From a gamma proteobacterium symbiont of Ctena orbiculata (GTDB lineage: Bacteria; Pseudomonadota; Gammaproteobacteria; Chromatiales; Chromatiaceae), in NCBI GenBank assembly GCA_003058495.1, contig QBVC01000010.1, positions 1 to 64,000 of the forward strand: 64,000 bases of DNA, in the 5' to 3' direction. This document shows, one piece after another, positions 41,126 to 50,865 of the stretch; position 1 is the first letter of the stretch, and the number at the start of each line of letters is the position of its first letter. Under the pieces are notes generated by a model. The model searched no databases. It saw only the letters and a list, made by a program, of their open reading frames with translations, and had not been told where the DNA came from. Position numbers and translations under genes: made by a program.

Positions 41126-42364
41126 ATGCCGCTGATCAGAGCATTCCCAGGACTGCGACCCGCCGACGGGCGGGCAGTCGATGTCGCCGCTCCCCCCTAC
41201 GATGTCATGAACGAGGCCGAGGCCAGGGAGATGGCCCATGGCCGTCCCTGGAGTTTTCTCCATATCTCGAGACCGGAGATCGACCTTCCCCAAGGGACCG
41301 ATCCCTATGCCCCGGAAGTCTACGCCAAGGCAGCGGAGAATCTGCAGAGGATGGAGCGAGAGGGGGTACTGATCCGGGACCAGCGCCCCTGCTTCTATGT
41401 CTACCGCCTGACCATGGGCGATCATCGACAGACCGGGCTGGTGGCGGCGGCTTCGGTGGAGGCCTATGACAACGACCGCATCAAGAAGCATGAATTCACC
41501 CGCCCGGCCAAGGAGGATGACCGGGTGCGCCAGATCGATGCATTGAATGCCCAGACGGGCCCCGTGTTTCTGGTCTATCCGAGTGCGCCGAAGGTTGACG
41601 CCCTGCTCGGCGAGATATCGCAGCATCCTGCTGAAATGGAGGTCACCGCCGCGGATGGGGTCAGGCACGAGATCTGGGCCTTGGATGAGGAGGAGAAGGT
41701 CGATCTGCTGACCCGGGAGTTCGACCGCATGAGCGCCCTCTATGTCGCGGACGGTCATCACCGCTCCGCCGCGGGCTCGAGGGTCGCAGCGGCGAGGAGG
41801 GCGGCGAACCCGAATCATACCGGGGATGAGGCCTACAACTACTTCCTCAGCGTCATCTTTCCCCATAGCCAGATGCAGATCCTCGACTACAACCGGGTGA
41901 TCAAGGATCTGCATGGCCTCGACAAGGGGGACTTTCTGAACCGGGTCGAAGCGGTGTTCCGGGTGACCCCCAGTGAACAGCCGGTCAAGCCTGACCACAG
42001 CGCTGAATTCGGCATGTATCTGGATGGAGAGTGGTATCGCCTGCAACTCGACTCGTCGCGGATTCCCGATGATCCCGTGGCCCGGCTCGATGTCAGTCTG
42101 CTGGCGGACAACCTGATCGAACCGATCCTCGGCATCTCCGATCCCCGCCGCGACGCGCGGATCGATTTCGTCGGCGGCATCCGCGGTCTCACCGGTCTGG
42201 AACAGCGGGTCGATAGCGGGGAGATGGCGGTGGCGTTTTCGCTCTATCCCACCAGCATGGAGCAGTTGATGGCGGTCGCGGACGCCGGCGAAGTGATGCC
42301 GCCGAAATCGACCTGGTTCGAACCGAAACTGGCGGATGGTCTGGTAAGCCACCTGCTCGACTGA
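41126..42364 (+). CDS. DUF1015 family protein
   Basis: The 412-residue protein matches the DUF1015 pattern: an N-terminal AFPGLRP, the APPYDVMNEAEAREMA block near residue 30, the conserved HEFTRPAKEDDRVRQIDAL near 128 and YVADGHHRSAAGSRVA near 208. A distant archaeal relative is a free-serine kinase, so a kinase role with small metabolites is possible but unproven here. The frame extends to 41060; the ATG at 41126 has CGAGGA 9 bases upstream and gives the family length. It ends 5 bases before relA, so the two are probably cotranscribed. Confidence 0.85.
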   Translation: MPLIRAFPGLRPADGRAVDVAAPPYDVMNEAEAREMAHGRPWSFLHISRPEIDLPQGTDPYAPEVYAKAAENLQRMEREGVLIRDQRPCFYVYRLTMGDHRQTGLVAAASVEAYDNDRIKKHEFTRPAKEDDRVRQIDALNAQTGPVFLVYPSAPKVDALLGEISQHPAEMEVTAADGVRHEIWALDEEEKVDLLTREFDRMSALYVADGHHRSAAGSRVAAARRAANPNHTGDEAYNYFLSVIFPHSQMQILDYNRVIKDLHGLDKGDFLNRVEAVFRVTPSEQPVKPDHSAEFGMYLDGEWYRLQLDSSRIPDDPVARLDVSLLADNLIEPILGISDPRRDARIDFVGGIRGLTGLEQRVDSGEMAVAFSLYPTSMEQLMAVADAGEVMPPKSTWFEPKLADGLVSHLLD

Positions 42365-42369
42365 AGCCG

Positions 42370-44556
42370 ATGGTCACCACCCGTAGCCGACTGCCGGAGG
42401 GGGATAGCGCGGATGCCGCCGTCTTTTCCCACTGGCTGGAGATGCTGCCCGACGATTTCGATGAGCAGGACCGCCTGATGCTGCGCAAGGCGGGGGAGTT
42501 CGCCCTGGCCGCCAATCCGGAACAGCGGTTGCCCAGCGGCGAGACCCATATGCGCCACGCCCTGTCGGTGGCCGAGGTTCTCACCAAGTTGCGCATGGAC
42601 CGGGAGACCCTCGCCTCTGCGCTGCTGCTGGGTGTGCTGCGGGATCCGGAAATCACCCTCGATATGCTGCGGCGCGAACTGGGCGATAGTACGGCCCACA
42701 TGGTGGATGACCTGGCGCGCATCGACCTGCTGACCGATCTCTCCAGCGAGGTTTCCGCGCAGGAAGAGGCGCAGCATGCGGAGAACCTGCGCCGTCTGCT
42801 GCTGGGTATCGCGGAGGATGTCAGGGTGATCCTGGTGGTGGTGGCGGAACAGCTCCATCTGATGCGATCGGCGCGAAAGCTGTCCCTCGAGCTACGCCGC
42901 CGCCTGGCCAAGGAGACCGAGGAGATCTATGCGCCGCTGGCGAATCGGCTCGGAATCTGGCAGGTCAAGTGGGAGCTCGAAGACCTGGCGCTACGCTTTC
43001 TCCGTCCCGATGAATACAAGCGCATAGCGAGTCAGCTGGATGGCCGACGCGCCGACCGGGAGCGGTTCATCAAGGAGATTATCGAGCTGCTGCGGGAGAA
43101 GTTTCTCGCTGTCGGAATCGATGCGGAGATCAATGGCCGGCCCAAACATATCAACAGCATATGGCGCAAGATGCAGCGCAAGGCGGTGGATATCGAACAG
43201 ATATTCGATCTCCGGGCGGTACGGGTGCTGGTGGATGACATTGCCCAGTGCTACGCGGCATTGGGCGTGGTGCACGGCTTGTGGAAGCACATCCCCGGTG
43301 AATTCGACGACTATATCGCGACCCCGAAGGCGAATCTCTACCGATCGATTCACACCGCGGTGATCGGACCGCAGGAGAAGACCCTGGAGGTGCAGATCCG
43401 CACCCGGGAGATGCACCATCACTCGGAACTGGGGGTGGCGGCGCATTGGCGATACAAGGAGAACGCCAAGCAGGACAGCGACGTGGAGCGCAGAATCCTG
43501 CGCATGCGCCAATGGCTGGAGAGCAGCGATGAAGCCGCGGATGGGCCGGAGAGCGAAACGGAGGCGACCCGGATCTATGTCCTGACCCCCAAGGGTAAGG
43601 TGGTGGAGCTGCCCAAGGGCTCGACGCCCCTCGATTTCGCCTATTCCATCCATACCGATGTGGGACATCAGTGCCGGGGGGCGAGGGTGGATGGTCATAT
43701 CGTGCAGCTCAACCGCCCCTTGCGCAGTGGTGAAACGGTGGAGGTCTTGACCGCCAAGAACGGTACCCCGAGCCGGGACTGGATCAATCCCCACCTGGGT
43801 TATCTGCACACCGCCAAGGCACGCAACCGGGTCAAGCAGTGGTTCAAGCAACTCGATTTCGATCACCATGTGGAGCTGGGCCGTGCCGCCCTCGAACGCG
43901 AGATGACAAGGCTGTCGATCGTGCAGAAGCCGGATCTGGAAGCGGCGGCGGCGAAGTTCAATCTGGTCCATGTGGCGGATGTCTACGCGGCGATCGGCCG
44001 GGGAGATCTGTCGCCCATTCAGGTGGCCGGTTGGGGCAGCAGGGAACGCGCCGAGGCGGTGCCGAAAACGCTTACAGAGCCTCCGCGGGAGCAGCCCGCA
44101 ATCAAAGGGGAGGTGGTGGTTGCCGGCGTCGATGACCTGATGACGACCATCGGGCGTTGCTGCAAACCTGTCCCCTACGACCCCATCATCGGCTATGTCA
44201 CCCGCGGACGGGGGGTTACCATCCACCGCTCCGACTGCCCCAATATTCGTGCAATGAAGAACCAAGAAGGGGACCGCCTGGTGAAGGTGCATTGGAGCGC
44301 GCACCAGCAGGAGACCAGTTATGCGGTGGACTTCCTGGTGGTTGCCGGTGATCGAAAAGGATTGTTACGGGATATATCCACCATTCTGACCAATGAGGAC
44401 ATCGATGTCATCGGCGTCAACACCAGCAGCGACCGCAAGACCGACTCGGCCAGGATGCGCTTTACCGTCGAGGTGCATGATATGGAACAATTGAGCCGGC
44501 TGTTGTCGAAAGTCGAACAGTTGCCGGATGTGAATCTGGTGAAACGGCTGGTTTAA
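42370..44556 (+). CDS. relA: (p)ppGpp synthetase RelA
   Basis: RelA makes (p)ppGpp on ribosomes stalled by uncharged tRNA. The 728 residues contain a pseudo-HD domain (about 50-190) in which the HD-x-x-E site is lost (LLGVLRDPE), a synthetase domain with INSIWRKMQRK near 262 and the EFDD motif in PGEFDDYIATPKANLYRS near 312 that marks monofunctional RelA, then TGS (IYVLTPKGKVVELPKG near 400), a helical domain, a zinc-finger-like CC region near 596 and an ACT domain. It should therefore synthesise but not hydrolyse ppGpp; a SpoT must lie elsewhere. Confidence 0.95.
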   Translation: MVTTRSRLPEGDSADAAVFSHWLEMLPDDFDEQDRLMLRKAGEFALAANPEQRLPSGETHMRHALSVAEVLTKLRMDRETLASALLLGVLRDPEITLDMLRRELGDSTAHMVDDLARIDLLTDLSSEVSAQEEAQHAENLRRLLLGIAEDVRVILVVVAEQLHLMRSARKLSLELRRRLAKETEEIYAPLANRLGIWQVKWELEDLALRFLRPDEYKRIASQLDGRRADRERFIKEIIELLREKFLAVGIDAEINGRPKHINSIWRKMQRKAVDIEQIFDLRAVRVLVDDIAQCYAALGVVHGLWKHIPGEFDDYIATPKANLYRSIHTAVIGPQEKTLEVQIRTREMHHHSELGVAAHWRYKENAKQDSDVERRILRMRQWLESSDEAADGPESETEATRIYVLTPKGKVVELPKGSTPLDFAYSIHTDVGHQCRGARVDGHIVQLNRPLRSGETVEVLTAKNGTPSRDWINPHLGYLHTAKARNRVKQWFKQLDFDHHVELGRAALEREMTRLSIVQKPDLEAAAAKFNLVHVADVYAAIGRGDLSPIQVAGWGSRERAEAVPKTLTEPPREQPAIKGEVVVAGVDDLMTTIGRCCKPVPYDPIIGYVTRGRGVTIHRSDCPNIRAMKNQEGDRLVKVHWSAHQQETSYAVDFLVVAGDRKGLLRDISTILTNEDIDVIGVNTSSDRKTDSARMRFTVEVHDMEQLSRLLSKVEQLPDVNLVKRLV

Positions 44557-44667
44557 GTCCCATGATTAGATTGCCAGTCGGGCATGTCGCCGCTAAACTA
44601 ACGCTTTGTTATATTGTCCTTTTTCTCCTCCCTCACTGGCGCAAGACCGAGATCGCGGATACCTGCT

Positions 44668-45765
44668 TTGGCTAACGAAACAGAAATCACCAATCTCCTA
44701 GACCTTGATCTGCAGGGAATGGAGTCCTTTTTCCTGGGATTGGGCTCCAAGGCCTTTCACGGCAGGAATGTCTTCAAATGGATCCATAAGCATGGTGTCA
44801 CCGACTTCGATGCCATGACCGACATCTCGAAGCGCCTGCGCTCGCAACTGCAGCAGGTGGCGCGGGTCGAGCTGCCGCGGCAGGTGTACGAACAGCCGGC
44901 AACGGACGGTACCCGGAAATGGGTGCTTGAATTGGGGGATGGTCAGCGGATCGAATCCGTGCTGATACCGGATGATGGCCGCAACACCCTCTGCGTCTCC
45001 TCCCAGGTGGGTTGCGCCCTCGATTGCAGCTTCTGCTCCACCGCCCGCCAGGGCTTTAATCGCAATCTGACGGTTGCCGAAATCATCGGCCAGGTCTGGG
45101 TGGCCAGCCGTAAATTGGGTAGCCCGCCGAGCAATATCGTGCTGATGGGCATGGGCGAGCCCCTCGCCAATCTCGATGCGGTGATCACCGCGATGAAGAT
45201 CATGCAGGACGATTTGGCCTATATGGTATCCAAATATCGAGTTACCATAAGCACATCGGGGATCGTGCCGGCGCTCAAGAGGTTGCGGGAACAGTGCGAT
45301 GTCAGTCTGGCTGTCTCCCTGCACGCGCCAGACAATGAGCTGCGGGATAGATTGGTGCCGATCAATCGGAAATATCCCTTGGAAGAGCTGATTCCCGCAT
45401 GCCGTGAATATGTCAAAGGCGATAAACGGCGCAAAGTGACTTGGGAATATGTCATGCTGGATGGTATCAACGACTCGCTGCAACATGCCAAGGCCCTGAT
45501 CCGCCTCCTCGAAGGGACGCCATCGAAGGTCAATCTGATCCCTTTCAATCCCTTTCCGGGAACCGACTATCGGACCTCGCCGCCGCAGCGGGTGGAGGCG
45601 TTCCGTGCGCGCTTGAAGCGTTCGGGCATCATCGCCACGACGCGTAAAACCCGGGGCGAGGATATCGATGCCGCCTGCGGCCAGCTGGTGGGCAAGGTCA
45701 GGGATCGCAGCAGCAGGGAGTTGCGCATGGAGAATTTGAGCAATATCAAACTGGGTGTTTCATGA
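44668..45765 (+). CDS. rlmN: 23S rRNA (adenine2503-C2)/tRNA methyltransferase
   Basis: RlmN is a radical SAM enzyme that methylates A2503 of 23S rRNA and A37 of some tRNAs. The protein is 365 residues from a TTG at 44668; a longer TTG start at 44614 is possible. The iron-sulfur motif CALDCSFC (Cys116, Cys120, Cys123) is complete, followed by the SAM-binding MGMGEPLAN. Catalytic Cys is expected in the C-terminal REDIDAACGQL-like block (GEDIDAACGQL). The stop overlaps pilF by four bases, the usual order in gammaproteobacteria. Confidence 0.95.
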   Translation: MANETEITNLLDLDLQGMESFFLGLGSKAFHGRNVFKWIHKHGVTDFDAMTDISKRLRSQLQQVARVELPRQVYEQPATDGTRKWVLELGDGQRIESVLIPDDGRNTLCVSSQVGCALDCSFCSTARQGFNRNLTVAEIIGQVWVASRKLGSPPSNIVLMGMGEPLANLDAVITAMKIMQDDLAYMVSKYRVTISTSGIVPALKRLREQCDVSLAVSLHAPDNELRDRLVPINRKYPLEELIPACREYVKGDKRRKVTWEYVMLDGINDSLQHAKALIRLLEGTPSKVNLIPFNPFPGTDYRTSPPQRVEAFRARLKRSGIIATTRKTRGEDIDAACGQLVGKVRDRSSRELRMENLSNIKLGVS

Positions 45766-46550
45766 AGTTGATCGCTGGTTATCTCTGCTACCTCCTCCTA
45801 TTTTCAGTTTTGATTCTGAGTGGCTGTGCAACTCAGCAGCAAGCCGCCGACACCACGGGCAACCTGGGCCGGGAGAAGCGCAACAGCCCGGCGAAGATCT
45901 ATGTGGAGATGGGCATGGCCTATATGCGGGACGGCCAGTCGGCGATCGCATTGCAGAAGCTGAAGAAGGCGCTGGAGGTGGATGAGAAATCCGCAGAGGC
46001 CAACAACGTGATTGCCATTCTCTATGAGCAGCTGGGCGAAACGACCCGGGCCGGGAAGCACTTTGACCGCGCGGTAGAGCTGGATGGGCGTGATCCCTAC
46101 ATACGAAACGCCCGCGGCAGTTACAACTGTCGACTCGCTCGCTACGATGCCGCCCTGGATGACTTTGAACAGGCGCTCGCCAATCCTCTCTATCCCACGC
46201 CGTGGGTGGCGATGACAAATGCCGGATTGTGCGTCGAACGGGCCGGGGACGATGCCAAGGCTGAAAACTTCTACCGCCGCGCACTCTCCGCCAACGCCAC
46301 CTATCCCATCGCGCTGTTTCAGATGGCGGAGGTCTCGTTGCAGCAGGAGAACGACCTATCCGCCCGCGCCTATCTGGAGCGCTATCACAGCGAGGTCAAA
46401 CCCACCGCCGCATCGCTTTGGTTGGGCGTGCAGATCGAGAAACGGTTAAGGGATCTGGCAAAGAGCGCCGAGTACAGAATCAGGCTGCTCAGGGAGTTCC
46501 CCGATGCACCCGAGGTCCAGTTGCTCTACGAATCCGAACGAAGCAGATGA
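45762..46550 (+). CDS. pilF: Type IV pilus biogenesis lipoprotein PilF/PilW
   Basis: The 262-residue protein has a lipoprotein signal with lipobox LSGC (Cys22) and six or so tetratricopeptide repeats through the rest. PilF/PilW is the outer-membrane pilotin that helps the PilQ secretin assemble. Identification rests on the lipobox, TPR pattern, length and the position between rlmN and rodZ. It overlaps rlmN (ATGA) and rodZ (ATGA). Confidence 0.9.
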   Translation: MKLIAGYLCYLLLFSVLILSGCATQQQAADTTGNLGREKRNSPAKIYVEMGMAYMRDGQSAIALQKLKKALEVDEKSAEANNVIAILYEQLGETTRAGKHFDRAVELDGRDPYIRNARGSYNCRLARYDAALDDFEQALANPLYPTPWVAMTNAGLCVERAGDDAKAENFYRRALSANATYPIALFQMAEVSLQQENDLSARAYLERYHSEVKPTAASLWLGVQIEKRLRDLAKSAEYRIRLLREFPDAPEVQLLYESERSR

Positions 46551-47551
46551 ATGTCATGAGCAGAGATGAGAGTGACACAGCCCCGGATCTGGCGATTGGG
46601 CCTGGCATGCAGTTGCGCAAGGCGCGCGAGCGACAGGGCCTGGATCAGGCCAAGATGGCCGCTCAGCTGCATTTAAGCCAGACGATGATAGCCGCCCTGG
46701 AGGCCGATGATTTCGACAACCTTCCCGGTCCGGTCTTCGTCCAGGGCTACCTGCGCAAATACTCGCGGCTGCTCGGGGTCAACGAGGATGCGGTTGTCGA
46801 CGCCTATCAAAATCTCTTTCCCGTCTCCGAAGAGCTGCCGATATCAGGGGCGCCCAAGCGGGAGGTGGGCAGCGAGTTGCACAGTGGATCCGGTCTGATA
46901 CGTTATGCGACCTGGGGTATTCTGCTGATCCTGGTGGTCTTGGTTTTCTACTGGTGGCTGACCCGGGTCGAGATGGAAGAGCCGGTCGCCATACCCGCCG
47001 AGGAGCAGGATCGGATAGGCATGCAGGAACTCGCTGTCGAACAGCCTGTTTTGCAGCCGATACCGGTTGAGGAGGAGGCGCCCCAAGCGGAAACCTCGTC
47101 GCAGCGTGTCGTGGAGGAGTCGGAGCAGGTGCTGAGCGAGATCGACGAGGTACTCTCCGGCTCCGACCGGTTGCTGGTGCCGGCGGACGGGGAACCGCCA
47201 CAGCCAGTCGAGACCGAGGTGCAGGCGCCCGCGGTCACGCCGTCCCCGGTGGCGGCCGCAACCCGGGAGAGCGCTATCGAAGAGATCTCCGACAGCGCCA
47301 CGAAACGGGTGGTGTTCCAGTTCAGCGAACCCTGCTGGACCGAGGTTCGAGACCAAAACGGCAAGCTGCGCATCTTTGGTGAGATCCGCTCCGGCAGGAC
47401 ACGCACGCTGGATAGTCGGTTGGGGCCCTTCAGTGTGCTGCTGGGGAATGCCCTGGGGGTGAAACTGACCATCGACGGCGAACCCTTCGATCTCAAGCCC
47501 TTCACCCGCGGCAAGGTGGCGCGGTTTACCCTCGATCCACAGCGTCTGTGA
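46547..47551 (+). CDS. rodZ: Cell-shape protein RodZ (helix-turn-helix, membrane)
   Basis: RodZ links MreB to the cell-wall elongation complex. The 334 residues show an N-terminal cytoplasmic HTH domain (about 18-85, GMQLRKARERQGLDQAKMAA), a basic juxtamembrane stretch, one membrane helix (about 119-138, ending in VFYWWL), an acidic and Pro-rich periplasmic linker and a C-terminal beta domain with SEPCWTEVRD. The ATG at 46547 overlaps the pilF stop. In most relatives ispG comes next; here hisS follows after 174 bases. Confidence 0.92.
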   Translation: MNVMSRDESDTAPDLAIGPGMQLRKARERQGLDQAKMAAQLHLSQTMIAALEADDFDNLPGPVFVQGYLRKYSRLLGVNEDAVVDAYQNLFPVSEELPISGAPKREVGSELHSGSGLIRYATWGILLILVVLVFYWWLTRVEMEEPVAIPAEEQDRIGMQELAVEQPVLQPIPVEEEAPQAETSSQRVVEESEQVLSEIDEVLSGSDRLLVPADGEPPQPVETEVQAPAVTPSPVAAATRESAIEEISDSATKRVVFQFSEPCWTEVRDQNGKLRIFGEIRSGRTRTLDSRLGPFSVLLGNALGVKLTIDGEPFDLKPFTRGKVARFTLDPQRL

Positions 47552-47725
47552 GCGCATAGACCTTCACCAGGATAGTGGCGGTTTCTCGGCCTGCCAGGGT
47601 TTGGCGCAAGCTGCGACCGGCGGCGAATGGCATGCCCCTTTGCAGTGGAATACTAGGCCAAAACGACGGTTCCGTGGTACTCTTCACCGTTTTATCCGAA
47701 AGCCTCACGCTATTTACCTGATTCA

Positions 47726-49006
47726 ATGGCAAAGCAGATCCAAGCCATACGCGGGATGAAGGATATCCTGCCGCAACAGACGCCTCTCTGGCAGTTTCTG
47801 GAGGATCGGGTGCGCTCGGTGCTCAGCCGCTACGGCTATGCCGAGATTCGCATGCCTATCGTCGAGATGACAGAGCTGTTCAAGCGCTCCATCGGTGAAG
47901 TCACCGATATCGTGGAGAAGGAGATGTACACCTTCGCCGACAGAAACGGTGACAGCCTGACACTGCGGCCGGAAGGCACCGCCGGTTGCGTGCGGGCAGG
48001 CTTGGAAAACGGCCTTATCTTCAATCAGACCCAGCGGCTTTGGTATCAGGGGCCGATGTTTCGTCATGAGCGTCCGCAGAAGGGTCGCTACCGCCAGTTT
48101 CACCAGGTCGGCGTCGAGACCTTCGGCCTCGCGGGGCCCGATATCGATCTAGAGCTGATCCTGATCACGGCCAGGATCTGGCGGGAGTTGGGGCTCGAGG
48201 ACCTGGAGCTGCAGCTCAACACCCTGGGAACAGCGGAGGAGCGCCGGCACTACCGCGATCGCCTTGTCGACTATCTGCGCCAGCGCTTCGACGAACTCGA
48301 CGAGGATAGCCGGCGCCGGCTGGAGAGCAATCCACTGCGAATCCTCGACAGCAAGAATCCGCAGATGGCATCGGTGATAAAGGATGCGCCCAGCCTGATG
48401 GAACACCTGGAAGAGCCGTCGCTGGCGCACTTCGATCACCTGCGCCGGGGGCTCGATGAGGCTGGCGTGGACTACAGGCTCAATCCGCGGCTGGTGCGGG
48501 GCCTCGACTACTATAGCCGAACGGTGTTCGAGTGGGTGACGAACAGCCTGGGCGCCCAGGGCACGGTCTGTGCCGGTGGACGCTATGATGGACTGGTCGA
48601 ACAGCTGGGTGGCAGGCCGACACCCGCGGTAGGCTTTGCCATGGGCCTGGAGCGCCTGATCGCCATGCTGGAGAGCCGTGATTTGCAAGAACAACTGGCC
48701 ACGCCCGATGTCTACCTGGTGATGATGGGGGACAGGGCATCCCGAGAGGGTGTGCTGCTGGCGGAACGATTGCGCAGCGGGCTACCCTGGCTGCGCCTGA
48801 TCAGCCACTGCGGGGGCGGTACATTCAAGAATCAGCTGAAGAAGGCTGACCGCAGCCGGGCAGGCTACGCCCTGATCCTCGGCGAGGATGAGGTTGCGCG
48901 CAAAGAGATAGGCCTCAAGCCCCTGCGCGGCGAAGGCGAGCAGCAGCAGGTGGCGCAGGCGCAGCTGCAAGCCAGGCTTGAGGAAGTGATAACCCGTGGA
49001 CAATGA
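47726..49006 (+). CDS. hisS: Histidyl-tRNA synthetase
   Basis: HisS is a class II aminoacyl-tRNA synthetase. The 426 residues start with [10 protein letters not shown] and contain motif 2 ([18 protein letters not shown] near residue 112), the histidine-A signature [15 protein letters not shown] near 255 and motif 3 around [13 protein letters not shown] near 290 with [11 protein letters not shown]. The C-terminal anticodon-binding domain is present. It precedes yfgM, bamB and der, as in Escherichia coli. Confidence 0.97.
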   Translation: MAKQIQAIRGMKDILPQQTPLWQFLEDRVRSVLSRYGYAEIRMPIVEMTELFKRSIGEVTDIVEKEMYTFADRNGDSLTLRPEGTAGCVRAGLENGLIFNQTQRLWYQGPMFRHERPQKGRYRQFHQVGVETFGLAGPDIDLELILITARIWRELGLEDLELQLNTLGTAEERRHYRDRLVDYLRQRFDELDEDSRRRLESNPLRILDSKNPQMASVIKDAPSLMEHLEEPSLAHFDHLRRGLDEAGVDYRLNPRLVRGLDYYSRTVFEWVTNSLGAQGTVCAGGRYDGLVEQLGGRPTPAVGFAMGLERLIAMLESRDLQEQLATPDVYLVMMGDRASREGVLLAERLRSGLPWLRLISHCGGGTFKNQLKKADRSRAGYALILGEDEVARKEIGLKPLRGEGEQQQVAQAQLQARLEEVITRGQ

Positions 49007-49072
49007 TGAATCGCCGGCAGGGCCGCCTGCCGGGGCAATTCGGACAACAGTGAGTCATTGAAGGTATATACA

Positions 49073-49699
49073 ATGAGCGAGTATCAGACCGAAGAAGAAC
49101 AGGTCGAGGCGATTAAACGCTGGTGGAAAGAGAACGGTACCTCGGTAATTGCCGGTCTGGTCATCGGACTGGGGGGCGTCTTCGGCTGGCAGGCCTGGGG
49201 GAACTACAAGGACCGGATCGGCGCCGAGGCGGCACTCGCCTTCAATCAGCTGGTGGCCGCCGTGGATCGGGGGGACAGTGCTTCGGCGGTGAAGCAGGCG
49301 GAGCTGATGCGCGATAACTACGACAACAGCAGTTATGCCGTTTTCGCCGCAATGGCCGAGGCGAGAGTAAAGCTCGAAGCGGGTGATGCCGCAACCGCGA
49401 TCTCCCGCCTGGAGTGGGCTGTTCAACACGCGGACAACCCGGCCTTGAAACAGTTGGTCCAACTCAATCTTGCGAGGATCAAGCTCAATGAGGGCGACCT
49501 CGACGGCGCCGAGAAACTGGTCGGCTCGGAGGCGGGCGGATTCGCCGGTGAGTTTGCGGTAGTCCGCGGCGATATCGCCTTGGCCAGGGGCGACAGGGCT
49601 GCGGCAGCGGCTGCCTACACCCGGGCCATGACGCTGCAGGTCAGCAACCGCGATCTGTTGCAGATGAAGCTCGACGATCTGGCGGCGAACACCCCTTGA
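49073..49699 (+). CDS. yfgM: YfgM-like TPR protein, SecYEG/BamB-associated
   Basis: The 208-residue product has a short cytoplasmic N-terminus (TEEEQVEAIKRWWKENG), one membrane helix (about 22-42, beginning SVIAGLVIGLGGVFGW) and a periplasmic TPR region. This is the YfgM pattern: an ancillary SecYEG partner that helps periplasmic chaperones. The ATG at 49073 is used; a TTG at 49058 is also in frame. The stop is 7 bases from bamB. Confidence 0.9.
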   Translation: MSEYQTEEEQVEAIKRWWKENGTSVIAGLVIGLGGVFGWQAWGNYKDRIGAEAALAFNQLVAAVDRGDSASAVKQAELMRDNYDNSSYAVFAAMAEARVKLEAGDAATAISRLEWAVQHADNPALKQLVQLNLARIKLNEGDLDGAEKLVGSEAGGFAGEFAVVRGDIALARGDRAAAAAAYTRAMTLQVSNRDLLQMKLDDLAANTP

Positions 49700-49706
49700 G
49701 GTTGAG

Positions 49707-50864
49707 ATGAAAGCCGTAGTTTACTGGCCCCTGTTGTTGCTGCTCGCAGGCTGTAGCGCCTTCAGCGGCAAGGATAATGCGGATCCCCCCTCCGAGCTGA
49801 TCGAGCTGGAGCCGGAGCTGCGAATCGAAGAGGTGTGGGACGCGGGTTTCGAGGATGCGGATGAGGCCATGCTCAAGCTGATGCCGGTTATCAGCGAGGG
49901 GATTCTCTATGTCGCGGAACCCTCGGGCGAGGTGTTCGCCCTCGATCCCGAGACCGGCGACCGGCGCTGGTCAGTTGACACCGAGAGCCCGCTGAGCGGC
50001 GGTCCGGGGGTCGCCGAAGGTTCGATCGCCCTCGGCACCCTGGAAGCGGAATTGATCCTGTTGAACAGTGAGGATGGCGCCGAAAGATGGCGGCGGCGAG
50101 TCAGCAGTGAGGTGCTTTCCTCGCCGGTGGTCAATGACAACAAGGTGGTTTGTCGCACCACGGATGGCGGCGTCGCCGTCTACGCCGTCGAGAATGGTGA
50201 CAAGCGTTGGGCCTACGACCGCAGCGTTCCGGTGTTGACCCTGCGGGGCGACAGCTCCCCGATGGTCAACGATTACCAGGTTCTGGCCGGGTTTGCCGGC
50301 GGTAAACTGGTCGGACTCTCGCTGGAGAGCGGTTTGGTGAACTGGGAGGCCACAATCTCCACCCCCAAGGGGCGCACGGAGCTGGAACGGGTCGTCGATA
50401 TCGATGCGGATCCCGTGTTGGTGGAGGGTACGCTCTATGTTACCTCCTACCAGGGAGACGTCGCCGCTGTCTCCGAGTCCAGCGGCGTGGTGCTGTGGCG
50501 GCGCAACATCTCCTCCCATGCCGGGCTCGATGCCAACTGGCGCCAGGTATTCATTACCGACGACGAGGACCATGTCTGGTCGCTGGACGCCACCAACGGG
50601 GCCACCCTTTGGCAGCAGAAAAAGCTGCACGCGCGCAAGCTCTCCGCCCCGGCGATGGTGGACGACAAAATCGTCGTCGGCGATTTCGACGGCTATCTGC
50701 ACTGGCTCTCCCAGGAGGACGGGCGCCAGCTCGCCCGCATCAGGGTCAGCGGCGACGCCATCCGCCTTAAACCGCTGGTGATGGGCGATATCGTCTATGT
50801 GTTGGACGAGGGAGGAAACCTGAGCGCCCTGAAAGCCCGGCCGATCGAGACCGAGATCCCCTGA
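49707..50864 (+). CDS. bamB: Outer-membrane assembly lipoprotein BamB
   Basis: BamB is the beta-propeller lipoprotein of the BAM complex that inserts outer-membrane proteins. The 385 residues begin with a lipoprotein signal and lipobox LAGC (Cys16), then about eight PQQ-like blades, each with a pattern such as [21 protein letters not shown]. The length and place between yfgM and der are standard. The GAG-rich sequence just upstream of the ATG is a modest binding site. Confidence 0.95.
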   Translation: MKAVVYWPLLLLLAGCSAFSGKDNADPPSELIELEPELRIEEVWDAGFEDADEAMLKLMPVISEGILYVAEPSGEVFALDPETGDRRWSVDTESPLSGGPGVAEGSIALGTLEAELILLNSEDGAERWRRRVSSEVLSSPVVNDNKVVCRTTDGGVAVYAVENGDKRWAYDRSVPVLTLRGDSSPMVNDYQVLAGFAGGKLVGLSLESGLVNWEATISTPKGRTELERVVDIDADPVLVEGTLYVTSYQGDVAAVSESSGVVLWRRNISSHAGLDANWRQVFITDDEDHVWSLDATNGATLWQQKKLHARKLSAPAMVDDKIVVGDFDGYLHWLSQEDGRQLARIRVSGDAIRLKPLVMGDIVYVLDEGGNLSALKARPIETEIP

Positions 50865-50865
50865 C

